From NCBI RefSeq assembly GCF_003217575.1, contig NZ_QJTC01000016.1, positions 1-64,000 on the forward strand: a stretch of DNA of 64,000 nucleotides, given 5' to 3'. The translations under genes and the position numbers were made by a program. Shown piece by piece: positions 41,719-50,241 of this stretch; positions within the stretch are counted from its first letter, which is position 1; each line of letters begins with the position of its first letter. The notes beneath the pieces are model-generated. The model had not been told where the DNA came from. It saw only the letters and a program-made list of their open reading frames with translations, and did not search any database. This stretch comes from Xylophilus ampelinus. Lineage in GTDB: Bacteria; Pseudomonadota; Gammaproteobacteria; Burkholderiales; Burkholderiaceae_C.

Positions 41719-42141
41719 TTACGCCTGCGTCCAGGGGTTGACCACGGTCACGCCCGCTGCCTCGAAGGGGCCGGTGTCCCGGGTCGCCACCGCGAAGCCG
41801 TTGGCGGCGGCGATGGCCGCGATGTAGCCATCGGCCGTGGCGATGGCCAGGCCCTTGCTGCGGACTTTCGCCGTCAGTGCCGCGTAGGCCTGTGTGCAGG
41901 CGAAGTCGAAGGGCAGCACCCGGCCGGCGAACAGGGGCAGCACGCGCTTTTCCAGGTTCTCCTGCAGGCCTGCTCGCCGCTCGCCGGCCGGCAGCAGGGC
42001 CACACCTGCTCGAAGTTCCGCCACCGTGATGGCGGAGAGGAACAGGGTCTCCATCGCCTGGGCGTCGATCCATTCGATCACCCGCGGCTCGGGAGCGTGG
42101 CGGAGCGGCTCCGACACCACGTTGGTGTCGAGCAGGATCAT
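41719..42141 (-). CDS. vapC: VapC/FitB-type PIN-domain toxin
   Basis: A 140-residue PIN-domain ribonuclease. It begins MILLDTNVVSEPLR with the first catalytic Asp; a second acidic residue is in VAELRAG, and the later pair is in IATADGYIAAIA and VATRDTGPF. Such toxins cleave RNA when free of antitoxin. ATG 42141 overlaps the antitoxin stop as ATGA. It looks intact and full length. Confidence 0.92.
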   Translation of the reverse strand: MILLDTNVVSEPLRHAPEPRVIEWIDAQAMETLFLSAITVAELRAGVALLPAGERRAGLQENLEKRVLPLFAGRVLPFDFACTQAYAALTAKVRSKGLAIATADGYIAAIAAANGFAVATRDTGPFEAAGVTVVNPWTQA

Positions 42142-42392
42142 TCGAAGCTCACCGGGCGGGCGGGCGCCTTGTCGCGGGCCTGTTCGAACACCGCGAACTC
42201 TTCCTCGCTCAGCTTGGCTTGGCGACCGATGTCGGCCAAGAGCGACCCCAGCTTCACCCGCCCGGTGGCGCTGATCGCGGATTCCAGGATCTCGCGCACC
42301 TCGGCCTCCATGCTCTGGCCGTGTCGCGCTGCGCGGGCGCGCAAGGCGCGGTGGGTTTCGTCGGACAGGTTGCGGACGGTCAGCATGGCCAT
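42138..42392 (-). CDS. vapB: VapB/FitA-type ribbon-helix-helix antitoxin
   Basis: An 84-residue antitoxin. The N-terminal ribbon-helix-helix is MLTVRNLSDETHRALRARAA; the C-terminal part (residues 45-80) would wrap the toxin. A strong AGGAGG precedes ATG 42392. Overlap with the toxin by four bases keeps synthesis coupled. The complex should repress its own promoter through the repeated site just upstream (42418-42443). Confidence 0.92.
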   Translation of the reverse strand: MAMLTVRNLSDETHRALRARAARHGQSMEAEVREILESAISATGRVKLGSLLADIGRQAKLSEEEFAVFEQARDKAPARPVSFE

Positions 42393-42417
42393 GGCGATCC
42401 TCCTGATGGGGTGGGAT

Positions 42418-42443
42418 TGCATGCATTTTACAGAGTGCATGCA
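42418..42443 (-). promoter_or_regulatory. Candidate VapBC operator and promoter
   Basis: Two copies of the self-complementary octamer TGCATGCA, 18 bases apart centre to centre, flank a TAAAAT on the minus strand that could be the -10 element. The spacing suits binding of RHH dimers on neighbouring helical turns. Confidence 0.55.
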
Positions 42444-42481
42444 GCCCGTGCGAGCGACTCCCCGGCCTGACCTTTGGATCG

Positions 42482-43537
42482 CTAGACCCTGAACCGCCAG
42501 ATGCCATCCTCGCCCCGGACCCGCTGCACCTGCCCGCCCAGCCACAACGCATGCAGGTGCGCCACCGCCTCGCCCATGGCGAAGGTCATCTGGTGGGCGT
42601 CGAGCGTGCGGTGGAACAGGATCGGCAGCACGTCGGCGGCCGAACGCGGCGCGGTGGCGCAGGCCTGCAGCAGCTCGGCCAGGCGGTCGCGGTGGTGGTC
42701 GTGCAGCTGGGCGATGCGTTCGTGCAGGCCGGTGAAAGGCTTGCCGTGGGCGGGCAGGACGAGGGTGTCGGCGGGCAGCGGCGCGAAGCGGTCGATCGAC
42801 TGCAGGAACAGGGTCAGCGCATCGGCCTCGGGCTCGGCGTCGAACACGCTCACGTTGGTGGAGATACGCGGCAGCATCATGTCGCCGCCCAGCAGGATGC
42901 CGGTGGCGGCGCAGTAGAGGGCGATGTGTTCCGGCGCGTGGCCATGGCCGACGATGCAGGTCCAGTCGTGGTCGCCGATGCGCACCGTGGCGCCGCCCTG
43001 CAGCCGGCGGAACTGCATCGGCACCGCGGGCACCATGCTCTTGTAGTAGTTTTGGCGGCTGCGGATCTTCTCCATCGCCTCGGGCGACTGCAGGCCGTGC
43101 GACAGGAAGAACGCGGCCGCGCCGTCGCCGCCGCCGCCGAAACCCGCGCCGAGGGAGCCCAGCCGCGCCGCATAGTAGTCGGTGGCGCTGATCCACAGCC
43201 GTGCGTCCCAGCGCTCGCAAAGCCAGTGCGCCAGGCCGATGTGGTCGGGGTGCATGTGGGTGACGATCACCCGCAGGACCGGCAGGCCGTCGAGCCCGCT
43301 GGCGAAGACCTGCTCCCACTGGCCCCGCGGCTCGGGCGCGTCGATGCAGCAATCGACCACCGTCCAGCCCTCGCGGCCGTCCAGCGTGTCGCGCAGCGGC
43401 CAGAGGTTGACATGGTCCAGCGCGAAGGGCAGGCTCATGCGTACCCAGCGGATGCCGGGCGCCACCTCGACCGCCGTGCCGGGCGCGGGAACGGTGTCTC
43501 CGAAGGGGTAGTGGAGCCGTTGTTCGAGTGCGTTCAT
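42482..43537 (-). CDS. MBL-fold metallo-hydrolase (glyoxalase II-like)
   Basis: A 351-residue metallo-beta-lactamase-fold enzyme. The metal motif VTHMHPDHIGLA is complete, with later ligands in IVGHGHAPEH, LGGDMMLP and LPAHGKPFTG. A C-terminal winged domain (residues 270-340) is the kind seen in LACTB2-like enzymes. It lies divergent to the MerR regulator, with a MerR-type operator between them, so it may belong to the same branched-chain/acyl-CoA regulon. Confidence 0.9.
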   Translation of the reverse strand: MNALEQRLHYPFGDTVPAPGTAVEVAPGIRWVRMSLPFALDHVNLWPLRDTLDGREGWTVVDCCIDAPEPRGQWEQVFASGLDGLPVLRVIVTHMHPDHIGLAHWLCERWDARLWISATDYYAARLGSLGAGFGGGGDGAAAFFLSHGLQSPEAMEKIRSRQNYYKSMVPAVPMQFRRLQGGATVRIGDHDWTCIVGHGHAPEHIALYCAATGILLGGDMMLPRISTNVSVFDAEPEADALTLFLQSIDRFAPLPADTLVLPAHGKPFTGLHERIAQLHDHHRDRLAELLQACATAPRSAADVLPILFHRTLDAHQMTFAMGEAVAHLHALWLGGQVQRVRGEDGIWRFRV

Positions 43538-43576
43538 GGCAGGGGCTGCGCCACGCCGCGCCGGGACGCGTCCCGG

Positions 43577-43605
43577 TTGACGTTGACGTAAACGTAAGCT
43601 GTAAT
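43577..43605 (+). promoter_or_regulatory. MerR-type operator (LiuR-like)
   Basis: TTGACGTTGACGTAAACGTA contains an imperfect inverted repeat around ACGT, with TTGACG as -35 and TGTAAT as a possible -10. It lies between the divergent MBL and MerR genes. The sequence resembles the LiuR sites of leucine-degradation promoters. Confidence 0.5.
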
Positions 43606-43682
43606 GCGGTCCATTGTAAGGAGCGGCGGCGCCGTACGCTGTCTCCTCCGCTCGCGGCCCCGGCGGCCGCCTTCCCAGACGC

Positions 43683-44108
43683 ATGACGACGACCACCGCC
43701 ACCTTCAGCATCCGCGATCTCGCGCAGGAGTTCGACCTCACGACGCGGGCGATCCGCTTCTACGAGGACATGGGCCTGCTGCAGCCGGGCCGCGAAGGCC
43801 CCGGCGGCCGCACCCGGGTGTATTCGGCGCGCGACCGGGCCCGGCTCAAGCTCACCCTGCGCGCCAAGCGCCTGGGCCTCTCGCTGCAGGAGGCCAGGGA
43901 GCTGCTCGACATGTACGACAGCCCGCGCGACACCGCCCCGCAGCTGCGCCGCTACCTGGCGCTGCTGGAGACGCACCGCGCGCGGCTGGAGCGTCAGCTG
44001 GCCGAGCTGCAGGCCAACATCGACGAGGTGCGCACCCACGAGAAGGATGCCCGCGCCACCCTGGCCCGCACCGCCCGGCCGGCCCGCGCCGCGCCCCGCA
44101 AAAGTTGA
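43683..44108 (+). CDS. MerR family regulator (LiuR-like)
   Basis: A 141-residue MerR protein. The N-terminal helix-turn-helix FSIRDLAQEFDLTTRAIRFYEDMGLL and wing (GRTRVYSARDRARL) are followed by a coiled-coil dimerisation helix (residues 85-125). The lack of Cys ligands and the downstream thiolase and acyl-CoA dehydrogenase remnant fit LiuR, which controls leucine/isovalerate degradation. It is separated from the carbonic anhydrase gene by 27 bases, so the two are probably co-transcribed. Confidence 0.88.
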   Translation: MTTTTATFSIRDLAQEFDLTTRAIRFYEDMGLLQPGREGPGGRTRVYSARDRARLKLTLRAKRLGLSLQEARELLDMYDSPRDTAPQLRRYLALLETHRARLERQLAELQANIDEVRTHEKDARATLARTARPARAAPRKS

Positions 44109-44135
44109 TGCGCGCTTTGGCTACCATTGCGCCCC

Positions 44136-44801
44136 ATGAAAAACCTCACCCCCGACGACCTCTTCGAACACAACCGGCAGTGGGCCGCCCAGATGGAGCG
44201 CGAGCGCCCCGGCTTCTTCACCGGCCTGGTCAAGCAGCAGACGCCCAAGTACATGTGGATCGGCTGCTCCGACAGCCGCGTGCCGGCCAACCAGATCACC
44301 GGGCTGGAGCCGGGCGAGGTGTTCGTCCACCGCAACGTCGCCAACATCGTGGTGCATTCGGATCTGAACGCGCTGTCGGCGATCCAGTTCGCGGTGGAGC
44401 GGCTGAAGGTGGAGCACATCATGGTGGTGGGCCACTACGGCTGCTCGGGCGTGCAGGCCGCTCTCGAGGGCGCTCGCATCGGCCTGGCCGACAACTGGCT
44501 GCGCCACATCCAGAGCACCCGCGACCGCCACCGCACGCTGATCGACGGCGTCTCGCCCGCGCACCGCGCCGATACGCTCTGCGACCTGAACGTGATCGAG
44601 CAGGTGGTCAACGTCTGCGTCAGCACGGTGATGCTCGACGCCTGGGCCAGCGGCCAGAAGGTGACGATCCACGGCTGGACCTTCGGCGTGCACGACGGCC
44701 TGTTGCAGGACCTGGGCATGAACGTGAGCGGCGGCGATTCGCTCGACGGCATGTACCTCGCGGCCCTGGAGCGCATCGCGCTCAAACGCCGGGGCGCCTG
44801 A
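44136..44801 (+). CDS. can: Beta-class carbonic anhydrase
   Basis: A 221-residue cytoplasmic enzyme that interconverts CO2 and bicarbonate. The zinc ligands are the Cys in WIGCSDSRV, the Asp/Arg pair there, and the His and Cys in VGHYGCSGV. It probably supplies bicarbonate for biotin-dependent carboxylases of the leucine pathway, where a carbonic anhydrase gene often accompanies liu genes. Start ATG 44136 gives MKNLTPDDLFEHN, normal for the family. Confidence 0.95.
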   Translation: MKNLTPDDLFEHNRQWAAQMERERPGFFTGLVKQQTPKYMWIGCSDSRVPANQITGLEPGEVFVHRNVANIVVHSDLNALSAIQFAVERLKVEHIMVVGHYGCSGVQAALEGARIGLADNWLRHIQSTRDRHRTLIDGVSPAHRADTLCDLNVIEQVVNVCVSTVMLDAWASGQKVTIHGWTFGVHDGLLQDLGMNVSGGDSLDGMYLAALERIALKRRGA

Positions 44802-44928
44802 CGCGCCCGCGCCCGCCGGAGGCCGCCGCGATGTTCCCGCAACGCTTCGATGCGTGCCCGCGGGCCGCAGGGGAGCCGACGCTCCTTTTTCCGGCCCCGT
44901 GCCCCTTGCCACGACAGGAGACACTCCC

Positions 44929-46110
44929 ATGACGGACCCCATCGTGATCGTCGGCGCGGCCCGCACCCCCATGGGTGGCTTCCAGGGCGATTTCGCCCGC
45001 CTGGCCGCCCACGATCTGGGCGGCGTGGCCATCCGTGCCGCCATGGAGCGCGCCGGCATCGCGCCCGACAGCGTCGGCGAGGTGCTGCTCGGCAACTGCC
45101 TGATGGCCGGGCAGGGCCAGGCCCCGGCGCGGCAGGCGGCGTTCAAGGGCGGGCTGCCGCAGAGCGCGGGCGCGGTCACGCTCAGCAAGATGTGCGGCTC
45201 GGGCATGAAGGCCGCGATGTTCGCGCACGACATGCTGCTGGCCGGCAGCCACGAGGCGATCGTCGCCGGCGGCATGGAGAGCATGACCAACGCGCCGCAC
45301 CTGCTGCCCAAGGGCCGCAGCGGCATCCGCATCGGCCACGGCCAGATATTCGACCACATGATGCTCGACGGCCTGGAAGACGCCTACGAGGCCGGTCGCG
45401 CCATGGGCACCTTCGGCGAGGACTGCGCCGCCCACTACGCCTTCACCCGCGAAGCGCAGGACGCCTTCGCGATGGAGAGCGTGCGCCGCGCCCATGCCGC
45501 CACGGTAGACGGCAGCTTCGCCGCCGAGATCGCGCCGGTGACGGTCGAGGGCCGCGGCGGTGAGACGGTGGTCTCGATCGACGAAGGCCCGGGCAAGATC
45601 AAGCTCGACAAGATCCCGCAACTGCGCCCGGCCTTCAAGAAGGACGGCACGATCACCGCCGCCTCCAGCTCGTCGATCAACGACGGCGCGGCCGCGCTGG
45701 TGATGATGCGTGCCTCGACCGCGGAGCGTCTGGGCGCCAGGCCGCTGGCCCGCATCGTCTCGCACGCGACGCACGCTCAGGCGCCCGCGTGGTTCACCAC
45801 CGCGCCGGTCGGCGCCACGCAGAAGGTGCTGGCGAGGGCAGGTTGGTCGGCATCGGACGTGGACCTGTGGGAGGTCAACGAGGCCTTCGCCGTCGTGCCG
45901 ATGGCGCTGATGCGGGAGCTGCGGCTGCCACACGAGATCGTCAACGTCAACGGCGGTGCCTGCGCGCTGGGCCATCCGATCGGCGCCAGCGGCGCCCGCA
46001 TCCTGGTGACGCTGATCCACTCACTGCAGGCGCGTGGCAAGAAGCGCGGCCTGGCGACGCTCTGCATCGGTGGCGGCGAAGGCACCGCGATGGCGGTCGA
46101 ATTGCTATAA
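44929..46110 (+). CDS. Acetyl-CoA C-acetyltransferase (thiolase)
   Basis: A 393-residue thiolase. The acylated Cys lies in LSKMCGSGMKA, the His in NGGACALGHPIGASG and the second Cys in ATLCIGGGEG. It joins or cleaves acetoacetyl-CoA, the last step of leucine/ketone degradation or the first of PHB synthesis. ATG 44929 follows CAGGAGA. The stop lies inside a family A repeat, which also encodes the last residues (ELL). Confidence 0.94.
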   Translation: MTDPIVIVGAARTPMGGFQGDFARLAAHDLGGVAIRAAMERAGIAPDSVGEVLLGNCLMAGQGQAPARQAAFKGGLPQSAGAVTLSKMCGSGMKAAMFAHDMLLAGSHEAIVAGGMESMTNAPHLLPKGRSGIRIGHGQIFDHMMLDGLEDAYEAGRAMGTFGEDCAAHYAFTREAQDAFAMESVRRAHAATVDGSFAAEIAPVTVEGRGGETVVSIDEGPGKIKLDKIPQLRPAFKKDGTITAASSSSINDGAAALVMMRASTAERLGARPLARIVSHATHAQAPAWFTTAPVGATQKVLARAGWSASDVDLWEVNEAFAVVPMALMRELRLPHEIVNVNGGACALGHPIGASGARILVTLIHSLQARGKKRGLATLCIGGGEGTAMAVELL

Positions 46111-46157
46111 AAATAGTAGCTTATGGTCGGCGCGGAACGCCGGCTTCGGCATCTTTT
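46100..46157 (+). repeat. Dispersed intergenic repeat, family A, copy 4
   Basis: ATTGCTATAAAAATAGTAGC, then GTCGGCGCGGAACGCCGGCT, then TCGGCATCTTTT. It overlaps the last codons of the thiolase gene. The layout matches copy 3 almost base for base. Confidence 0.8.
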
Positions 46158-46178
46158 CATTCGTAAAAGGGGCAGGGC

Positions 46179-46847
46179 ATGGGCACGGTGTTGGTGATCG
46201 GGGCGTCGCGCGGGATCGGACTGGAGTTCGCGCGACAGTACGCCGAGGCGGGCGACCGGGTGATCGCCACCGCCCGCGACGACGCCGGCCTGGACCGGCT
46301 GCGCGGCCTGGGCGCCGAGGCGCTGCGGCTCGACGTGGCCGACCCTGCGAGCATCAGCGGCCTGGCCTGGGCGCTGGATGGCGAGAAAATCGACCTGGCG
46401 CTGTACGTGGCCGGCGTCATCGTCCATGGCAACGCCCTGTCGCCGCCCACCCACGCGGACTTCGACCGCACCATGCACACCAACGTGCTGGGCGCGATGC
46501 AGGCGATCCCGCAAGTGGCCCCGCTGGTGGAAAACGCGGGCGGCGTCTTCGGCTTCGTCAGCAGCACCCTGGGCCGGATCGCCGAGGCCGCGTCGAGCGA
46601 CCCCTGGACCTACCGTGTCAGCAAGGCCGCGCTCAACATGGCGGTGGCCAGTGCGCAGGCCGACTATCCGCGGGCGACGCTGGTCGCGCTCTCACCCGGC
46701 TGGGTGCGGACCGACATGGGCGGCGAGGGAGCCGCGCTGACGGCCGAGGCCAGCGTGGCCGGCATGCGCGACGTGCTGGCCCGGCTGACGCCGGCCGACC
46801 GCGGCGGCTTCTTCCTGCACGACGGCACCCGCTACCCGACCTGGTGA
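46179..46847 (+). CDS. Short-chain dehydrogenase/reductase (CsgA-like)
   Basis: A 222-residue SDR. It has VIGASRGIGLEFARQ as cofactor loop, an Ala/Gly-substituted NAG motif (YVAGVIV), Ser in FVSSTLG and the catalytic YRVSKAA. Substrate unknown. It begins 21 bases after the family A repeat and is probably transcribed with the thiolase. Confidence 0.87.
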   Translation: MGTVLVIGASRGIGLEFARQYAEAGDRVIATARDDAGLDRLRGLGAEALRLDVADPASISGLAWALDGEKIDLALYVAGVIVHGNALSPPTHADFDRTMHTNVLGAMQAIPQVAPLVENAGGVFGFVSSTLGRIAEAASSDPWTYRVSKAALNMAVASAQADYPRATLVALSPGWVRTDMGGEGAALTAEASVAGMRDVLARLTPADRGGFFLHDGTRYPTW

Positions 46848-46884
46848 AGCGCCACGGCAGCAGCGTGACCGACCGGAGTCGCGG

Positions 46885-47196
46885 GCCTGGGGCCGGATGG
46901 CCGGCACGGCAGCGACACCGCGCTGATCCGGTTCGATGCCTGCCGCATCCACGCGGCATGCCGCCGCCTCGCGCGACGCGGGCCTGCCCCGCCTGAAGCA
47001 GGCCGCCATGGCCAAGCCCTTCGCCGGCGAGATGGCCGAGCGGGCCTGCTGCGGTGCCGCGATCCAGACGCTCGGCGGCTACGGCATCGTCCACGATTTA
47101 CGGGTCGAGCGCGTCCACCGCGACGTGCGGGTCTGCCAGATCCACGAAGGCGCCTCGGACGTCCAGCAGCGGCCGATCCCGCGCGCGCTGGCCTGA
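46885..47196 (+). pseudogene. Acyl-CoA dehydrogenase, C-terminal remnant
   Basis: The frame ending at 47196 reads LPRLKQAAMAKPFAGEMAER, then AIQTLGGYGIV, VERVHRDVRVCQIHEGASD, clearly the last 80 residues of an acyl-CoA dehydrogenase, including the FAD-contact AIQTLGGYG and the terminal helix. The N-terminal 300 residues are absent and the upstream bases 46848-46935 are not in a good frame. ATG 46936 could still make an 86-residue fragment, but it would lack the active site. Confidence 0.75.
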
Positions 47197-47320
47197 TCGG
47201 TCCACGCGTTTGCGGTGGATGTGGCATAGTTTTGCGGTCGGCGCCCTGCGGCGCATGGCGCGGAGACGGCTCGAGCGGTGCAAACGGACCTCAGGCACCC
47301 AACCCTTTCGGAGTAACGCC

Positions 47321-47530
47321 ATGAAGGCACTTAAAAGCGAAACAGCCAAACGCGTTCTGGCCGACCCCCAGGCGAGCAGGAAGCTGCGCGAGTTCTGGTC
47401 GCGTGGACCGGGTGCAGGCCCTACTACGACGACGACGACGACGACGGGGACGGGGACGGTCATCATCGAGCTCAGGGAGGCCGGGGGCGTGCGGCGCCTG
47501 CGGCCCCGTGTCGTTGCCAAAGCCGGCTGA
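47321..47530 (+). CDS. Small hypothetical protein with a threonine run
   Basis: A 69-residue product starting at ATG 47321 behind GGAGT. The first half (MKALKSETAKRVLADPQASR) is helical and basic. Then comes a run of eight Thr encoded by repeated ACG/ACT triplets (about 47420-47450), followed by a short strand-forming tail (VIIELREAGGVRRLRPRVV). The repeat could vary in length by slippage. Unknown function; it lies 18 bases before the next small gene and may be co-expressed. Confidence 0.55.
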   Translation: MKALKSETAKRVLADPQASRKLREFWSRGPGAGPTTTTTTTTGTGTVIIELREAGGVRRLRPRVVAKAG

Positions 47531-47548
47531 CACCGATCCCGGACTGTT

Positions 47549-47989
47549 GTGAACGTTGCGCTCCCCGCCCTTATCGTCTTCCTCATCCTGCTGCCCGGCT
47601 TCGTTTTTCGCGCAGGGCTCAAGCGCTCGGAGCGGGTAACGTTCGACTATTCTCCTTTTGGTCAGGTCGTGGCCGAGGCGGTGCTCCGGGCCTGCGTTCT
47701 GCGTATGGTCCGGCTCTTGGTCGCCTTTCTGGCGAACGAGTCCCTCGCTCTGAAAATCCTGATGCTGCTGCTGTCGTCCGACCCGGCGGGGCAGAGCGGT
47801 GCGATCGCAGCCGTGGGACGGCGCCAGTCCGCTGTCGTGGTGTACTTCGCCTCGCGGCTGGCAGCGTCGTTCGCCCTGCCCACATGGTTGCGGAGATGTG
47901 TGACACGCTACAGCGAAGCCATCACCTTGAATATCCACTACATCGCGCTCGAACCTGCGTCGGAAGAGCCACGTGCCAGCGCATCCTAA
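47549..47989 (+). CDS. Small membrane protein (possibly DUF6338-like)
   Basis: A 146-residue product from GTG 47549. It has a hydrophobic N-terminus (VALPALIVFLILLPGFVFRAGL), then SPFGQVVAEAVLRA and further amphipathic helices. The LPGFVFR segment resembles the start of DUF6338 membrane proteins, which are usually longer, so it may be truncated. It is less GC-rich than its neighbours and overlaps the next gene by 17 bases. Function unknown. Confidence 0.5.
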   Translation: MNVALPALIVFLILLPGFVFRAGLKRSERVTFDYSPFGQVVAEAVLRACVLRMVRLLVAFLANESLALKILMLLLSSDPAGQSGAIAAVGRRQSAVVVYFASRLAASFALPTWLRRCVTRYSEAITLNIHYIALEPASEEPRASAS

Positions 47990-48383
47990 TGCCTGCCCCT
48001 GCGGCCGCACCGACCGCCGCAGCCATGTGCTGCACTACGTCTTGTGTTGCGGGCGCTACCTCGACCATTTCGACACGGTGCCGGCACCGGATGCGGAATC
48101 GCTGATGCGCTCGCGCTACACCGCCTACGTCCGCGAGCGCGAGGACTACCTGGTAGCCACCTGGCATCCGGCCACCCGGCCGGCCGCGGTGACCTTCGAT
48201 GCCGATGTCCGCTGGCTGGGCCTGGACGTGCGCACCCGCCGGGTGATCGACGACGCCCACGCCGAGGTCGAGTTCGTCGCCCGGCAGCGCGACGCCACCG
48301 GCTTGGCCCACCGCCTGCACGAGAAGAGCCGCTTCGAGCGCGAGGGCGAGCGCTGGTTCTACCGCGACGGCGACACCCTCTGA
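47973..48383 (+). CDS. ychJ: YchJ family protein (UPF0225, SEC-C-like zinc motif)
   Basis: A 136-residue protein from GTG 47973. The N-terminal zinc-binding-like segment is CPCGRTDRRSHVLHYVLCCGRYL, then LMRSRYTAYV and the NTF2-like remainder (VEFVARQRD, LHEKSRFEREGERWFYRDG), all characteristic of YchJ. Function is not established. The gene is complete. A 260-base gap follows with no gene. Confidence 0.85.
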   Translation: MPAHPNACPCGRTDRRSHVLHYVLCCGRYLDHFDTVPAPDAESLMRSRYTAYVREREDYLVATWHPATRPAAVTFDADVRWLGLDVRTRRVIDDAHAEVEFVARQRDATGLAHRLHEKSRFEREGERWFYRDGDTL

Positions 48384-48647
48384 GCCGCCACGGGCGGCGG
48401 CCGGTGCCCGCACGGTTTTCTTTCTGCGGCCCGGTGCGGCCGCCTCTGTCCGTGGGCAATCCGCTGCCGGGCCCGGTGTTGCCGTAACGCGTCCCCGATT
48501 TCCGTCTCGGATCTTTAGAGGTCGACAGGCGCATTCCTTTTGCGCGTCGCGTGCGGTGGCCGAGCTGGCGCCGACGGCGCATCGCGGAAATCCCATGCGG
48601 TAGATTCGACGGCACCGCATTTCCCACCGAGCCGAAGGACTTTCCCC

Positions 48648-49313
48648 ATGCCCCGTTTCGACGCCGTTCTCTTCGACTGCGACGGCGTACTGGTCGATTC
48701 CGAACCGATCACCCACCGCGTGCTGCGCGACCGGCTGGCCCTGCGCGGCTGGGTCATGACGGCCGAGGAGTGCATGCGCATCTTCGTCGGCAAGGCGGTG
48801 AAGGACGAGCGTGCCATGATGGAGGCGCGCACCGGCCAGCCCTTGACCGATGCCTGGCTGCACGCGTTCTGGGAGGAGCGCAACCTGGCGCTGCGGCGCG
48901 ATCTGGAGGCGGTCCCGGGTGCGCCCGACGCGGTGCGCGCGATCCACGCGGCCTACGGCGGCCGCATCGCCTGCGCCTCCGGTGCCGACCGTCAAAAAGT
49001 GGTGCTGCAACTGGAGAAGACCGGCCTGGTCGCGTGGTTCGACGGCCGCATCTTCAGCGGCCACGAAACGCCGCGCAGCAAGCCCTTTCCCGACGTGTAC
49101 CTGGCCGCGGCCGCGGCGTTGGACGTGGACCCGGCCCGTTGCGCGGTGGTCGAGGATTCGGTCACCGGTGCCACCGCCGGCCTCGCCGCCGGTGCCACCG
49201 TCTTCGGCTATTGCCCGGGCGGCCCGGGCCACGGCAGCGCGCGGGAGATGCAGGCGATCGGCGTGCGGACGCTGTTCCATTCGATGGACGCGCTGCCGGC
49301 CTTGCTGGGCTAG
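48648..49313 (+). CDS. HAD family hydrolase (phosphoglycolate-phosphatase-like)
   Basis: A 221-residue HAD phosphatase. Motif I is FDCDGVLVDSEP, motif II is CASGADRQK, motif III is RSKPFPDVYL and motif IV is VVEDSVTGA. The cap domain (residues 18-80) has the beta-phosphoglucomutase-like form. It acts on a small phosphate ester of unknown identity. ATG 48648 is clear. The next gene starts within 80 bases. Confidence 0.92.
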   Translation: MPRFDAVLFDCDGVLVDSEPITHRVLRDRLALRGWVMTAEECMRIFVGKAVKDERAMMEARTGQPLTDAWLHAFWEERNLALRRDLEAVPGAPDAVRAIHAAYGGRIACASGADRQKVVLQLEKTGLVAWFDGRIFSGHETPRSKPFPDVYLAAAAALDVDPARCAVVEDSVTGATAGLAAGATVFGYCPGGPGHGSAREMQAIGVRTLFHSMDALPALLG

Positions 49314-49389
49314 TACGCCGATGCCTGCCGCCGTGCCGTACCCGACCTCCGCGACGCCCGCCGGCCCGGCCGTGCATGGCCGGCCCCTG

Positions 49390-50214
49390 ATGCGGCGGGC
49401 CCCGCGCCGCCGCATGGCGCGGGGCCGGGGCGGCATGTCCTGTTTCCTGGCGATGTTGCTGGCGGGCTTGCCGGCGATTGCCCTGGCCACCCGCACCGCC
49501 GCCCAGCGCGAGGGCGATACCGCGGCCGCCATGTCGGCACCGGCCGACGACGCACCCGCCGCTCCTTTCAAGTTCACCACCGGTCTCTACCGTACCGCCG
49601 GCGCCGGCCAGCCCACCGGCACCGGGCTCGATTCGAACCTGCGTTATCAGGGCGGCGTGGGCGACCTGTGGGTGGGTGCCCTCCGCGCGCCGGTGGGCGA
49701 TCTGTCGCAGCTGCGCGGCGGCTGGGACCGCGGCTTCGCGCTCGGCCCGCTGCGCCTGCTGCCGTCGGTGCAATGGGCTTCCGGCGGCTTCGTGGGCGGC
49801 AGTGTCAACGTGGAGGTCGGAATCCGTTGGTACGCCGGCGCCGGCCTGGGGCGCACCAACCTGCGCAACTACGTCAACCTCAACTTCGACCCGAACGACG
49901 CCTGGATGCTGTCGGCCGGCTACCGCTGGAGCGAGGGGCGCTATGCCGGCCTGCAGGTGGTGCGCGACAACCGCGAACACCCCGACCAGCAACATGTGCA
50001 CCTGGTCGCCCGCCTGCCGACCGACGCCGGCCATGCGGTGTTCGTGGACCTGCTCGACAAGCGCGGCAGCCTGGACGACGGTCGCTACATCCACCGCTAC
50101 GGCGCCAGCATGACCTACAGCTGGCCGCGGATCTTCGTGCGGCTGGCCTACGACCCGAAGGTCAATTTCACGCCGCAGAACCAGTGGCGGTTGTCGGTGG
50201 GCACGCGCTTCTGA
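49390..50214 (+). CDS. Secreted or outer-membrane beta-strand-rich hypothetical protein
   Basis: About 274 residues from ATG 49390 (ATG 49321 and 49435 are alternatives). The N-terminus is very basic, then a hydrophobic signal segment CFLAMLLAGLPAIALA. The mature part consists of alternating strands with many aromatic and Gly residues (FTTGLYRTAG, GALRAPVGDLSQL, RNYVNLNF, MLSAGYRWSEGRY) and ends in an aromatic residue (SVGTRF), as barrel proteins do. No known family recognised. Confidence 0.65.
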   Translation: MRRAPRRRMARGRGGMSCFLAMLLAGLPAIALATRTAAQREGDTAAAMSAPADDAPAAPFKFTTGLYRTAGAGQPTGTGLDSNLRYQGGVGDLWVGALRAPVGDLSQLRGGWDRGFALGPLRLLPSVQWASGGFVGGSVNVEVGIRWYAGAGLGRTNLRNYVNLNFDPNDAWMLSAGYRWSEGRYAGLQVVRDNREHPDQQHVHLVARLPTDAGHAVFVDLLDKRGSLDDGRYIHRYGASMTYSWPRIFVRLAYDPKVNFTPQNQWRLSVGTRF

Positions 50215-50241
50215 CCATCGCGGTGCGCTGACAGCGCACCG

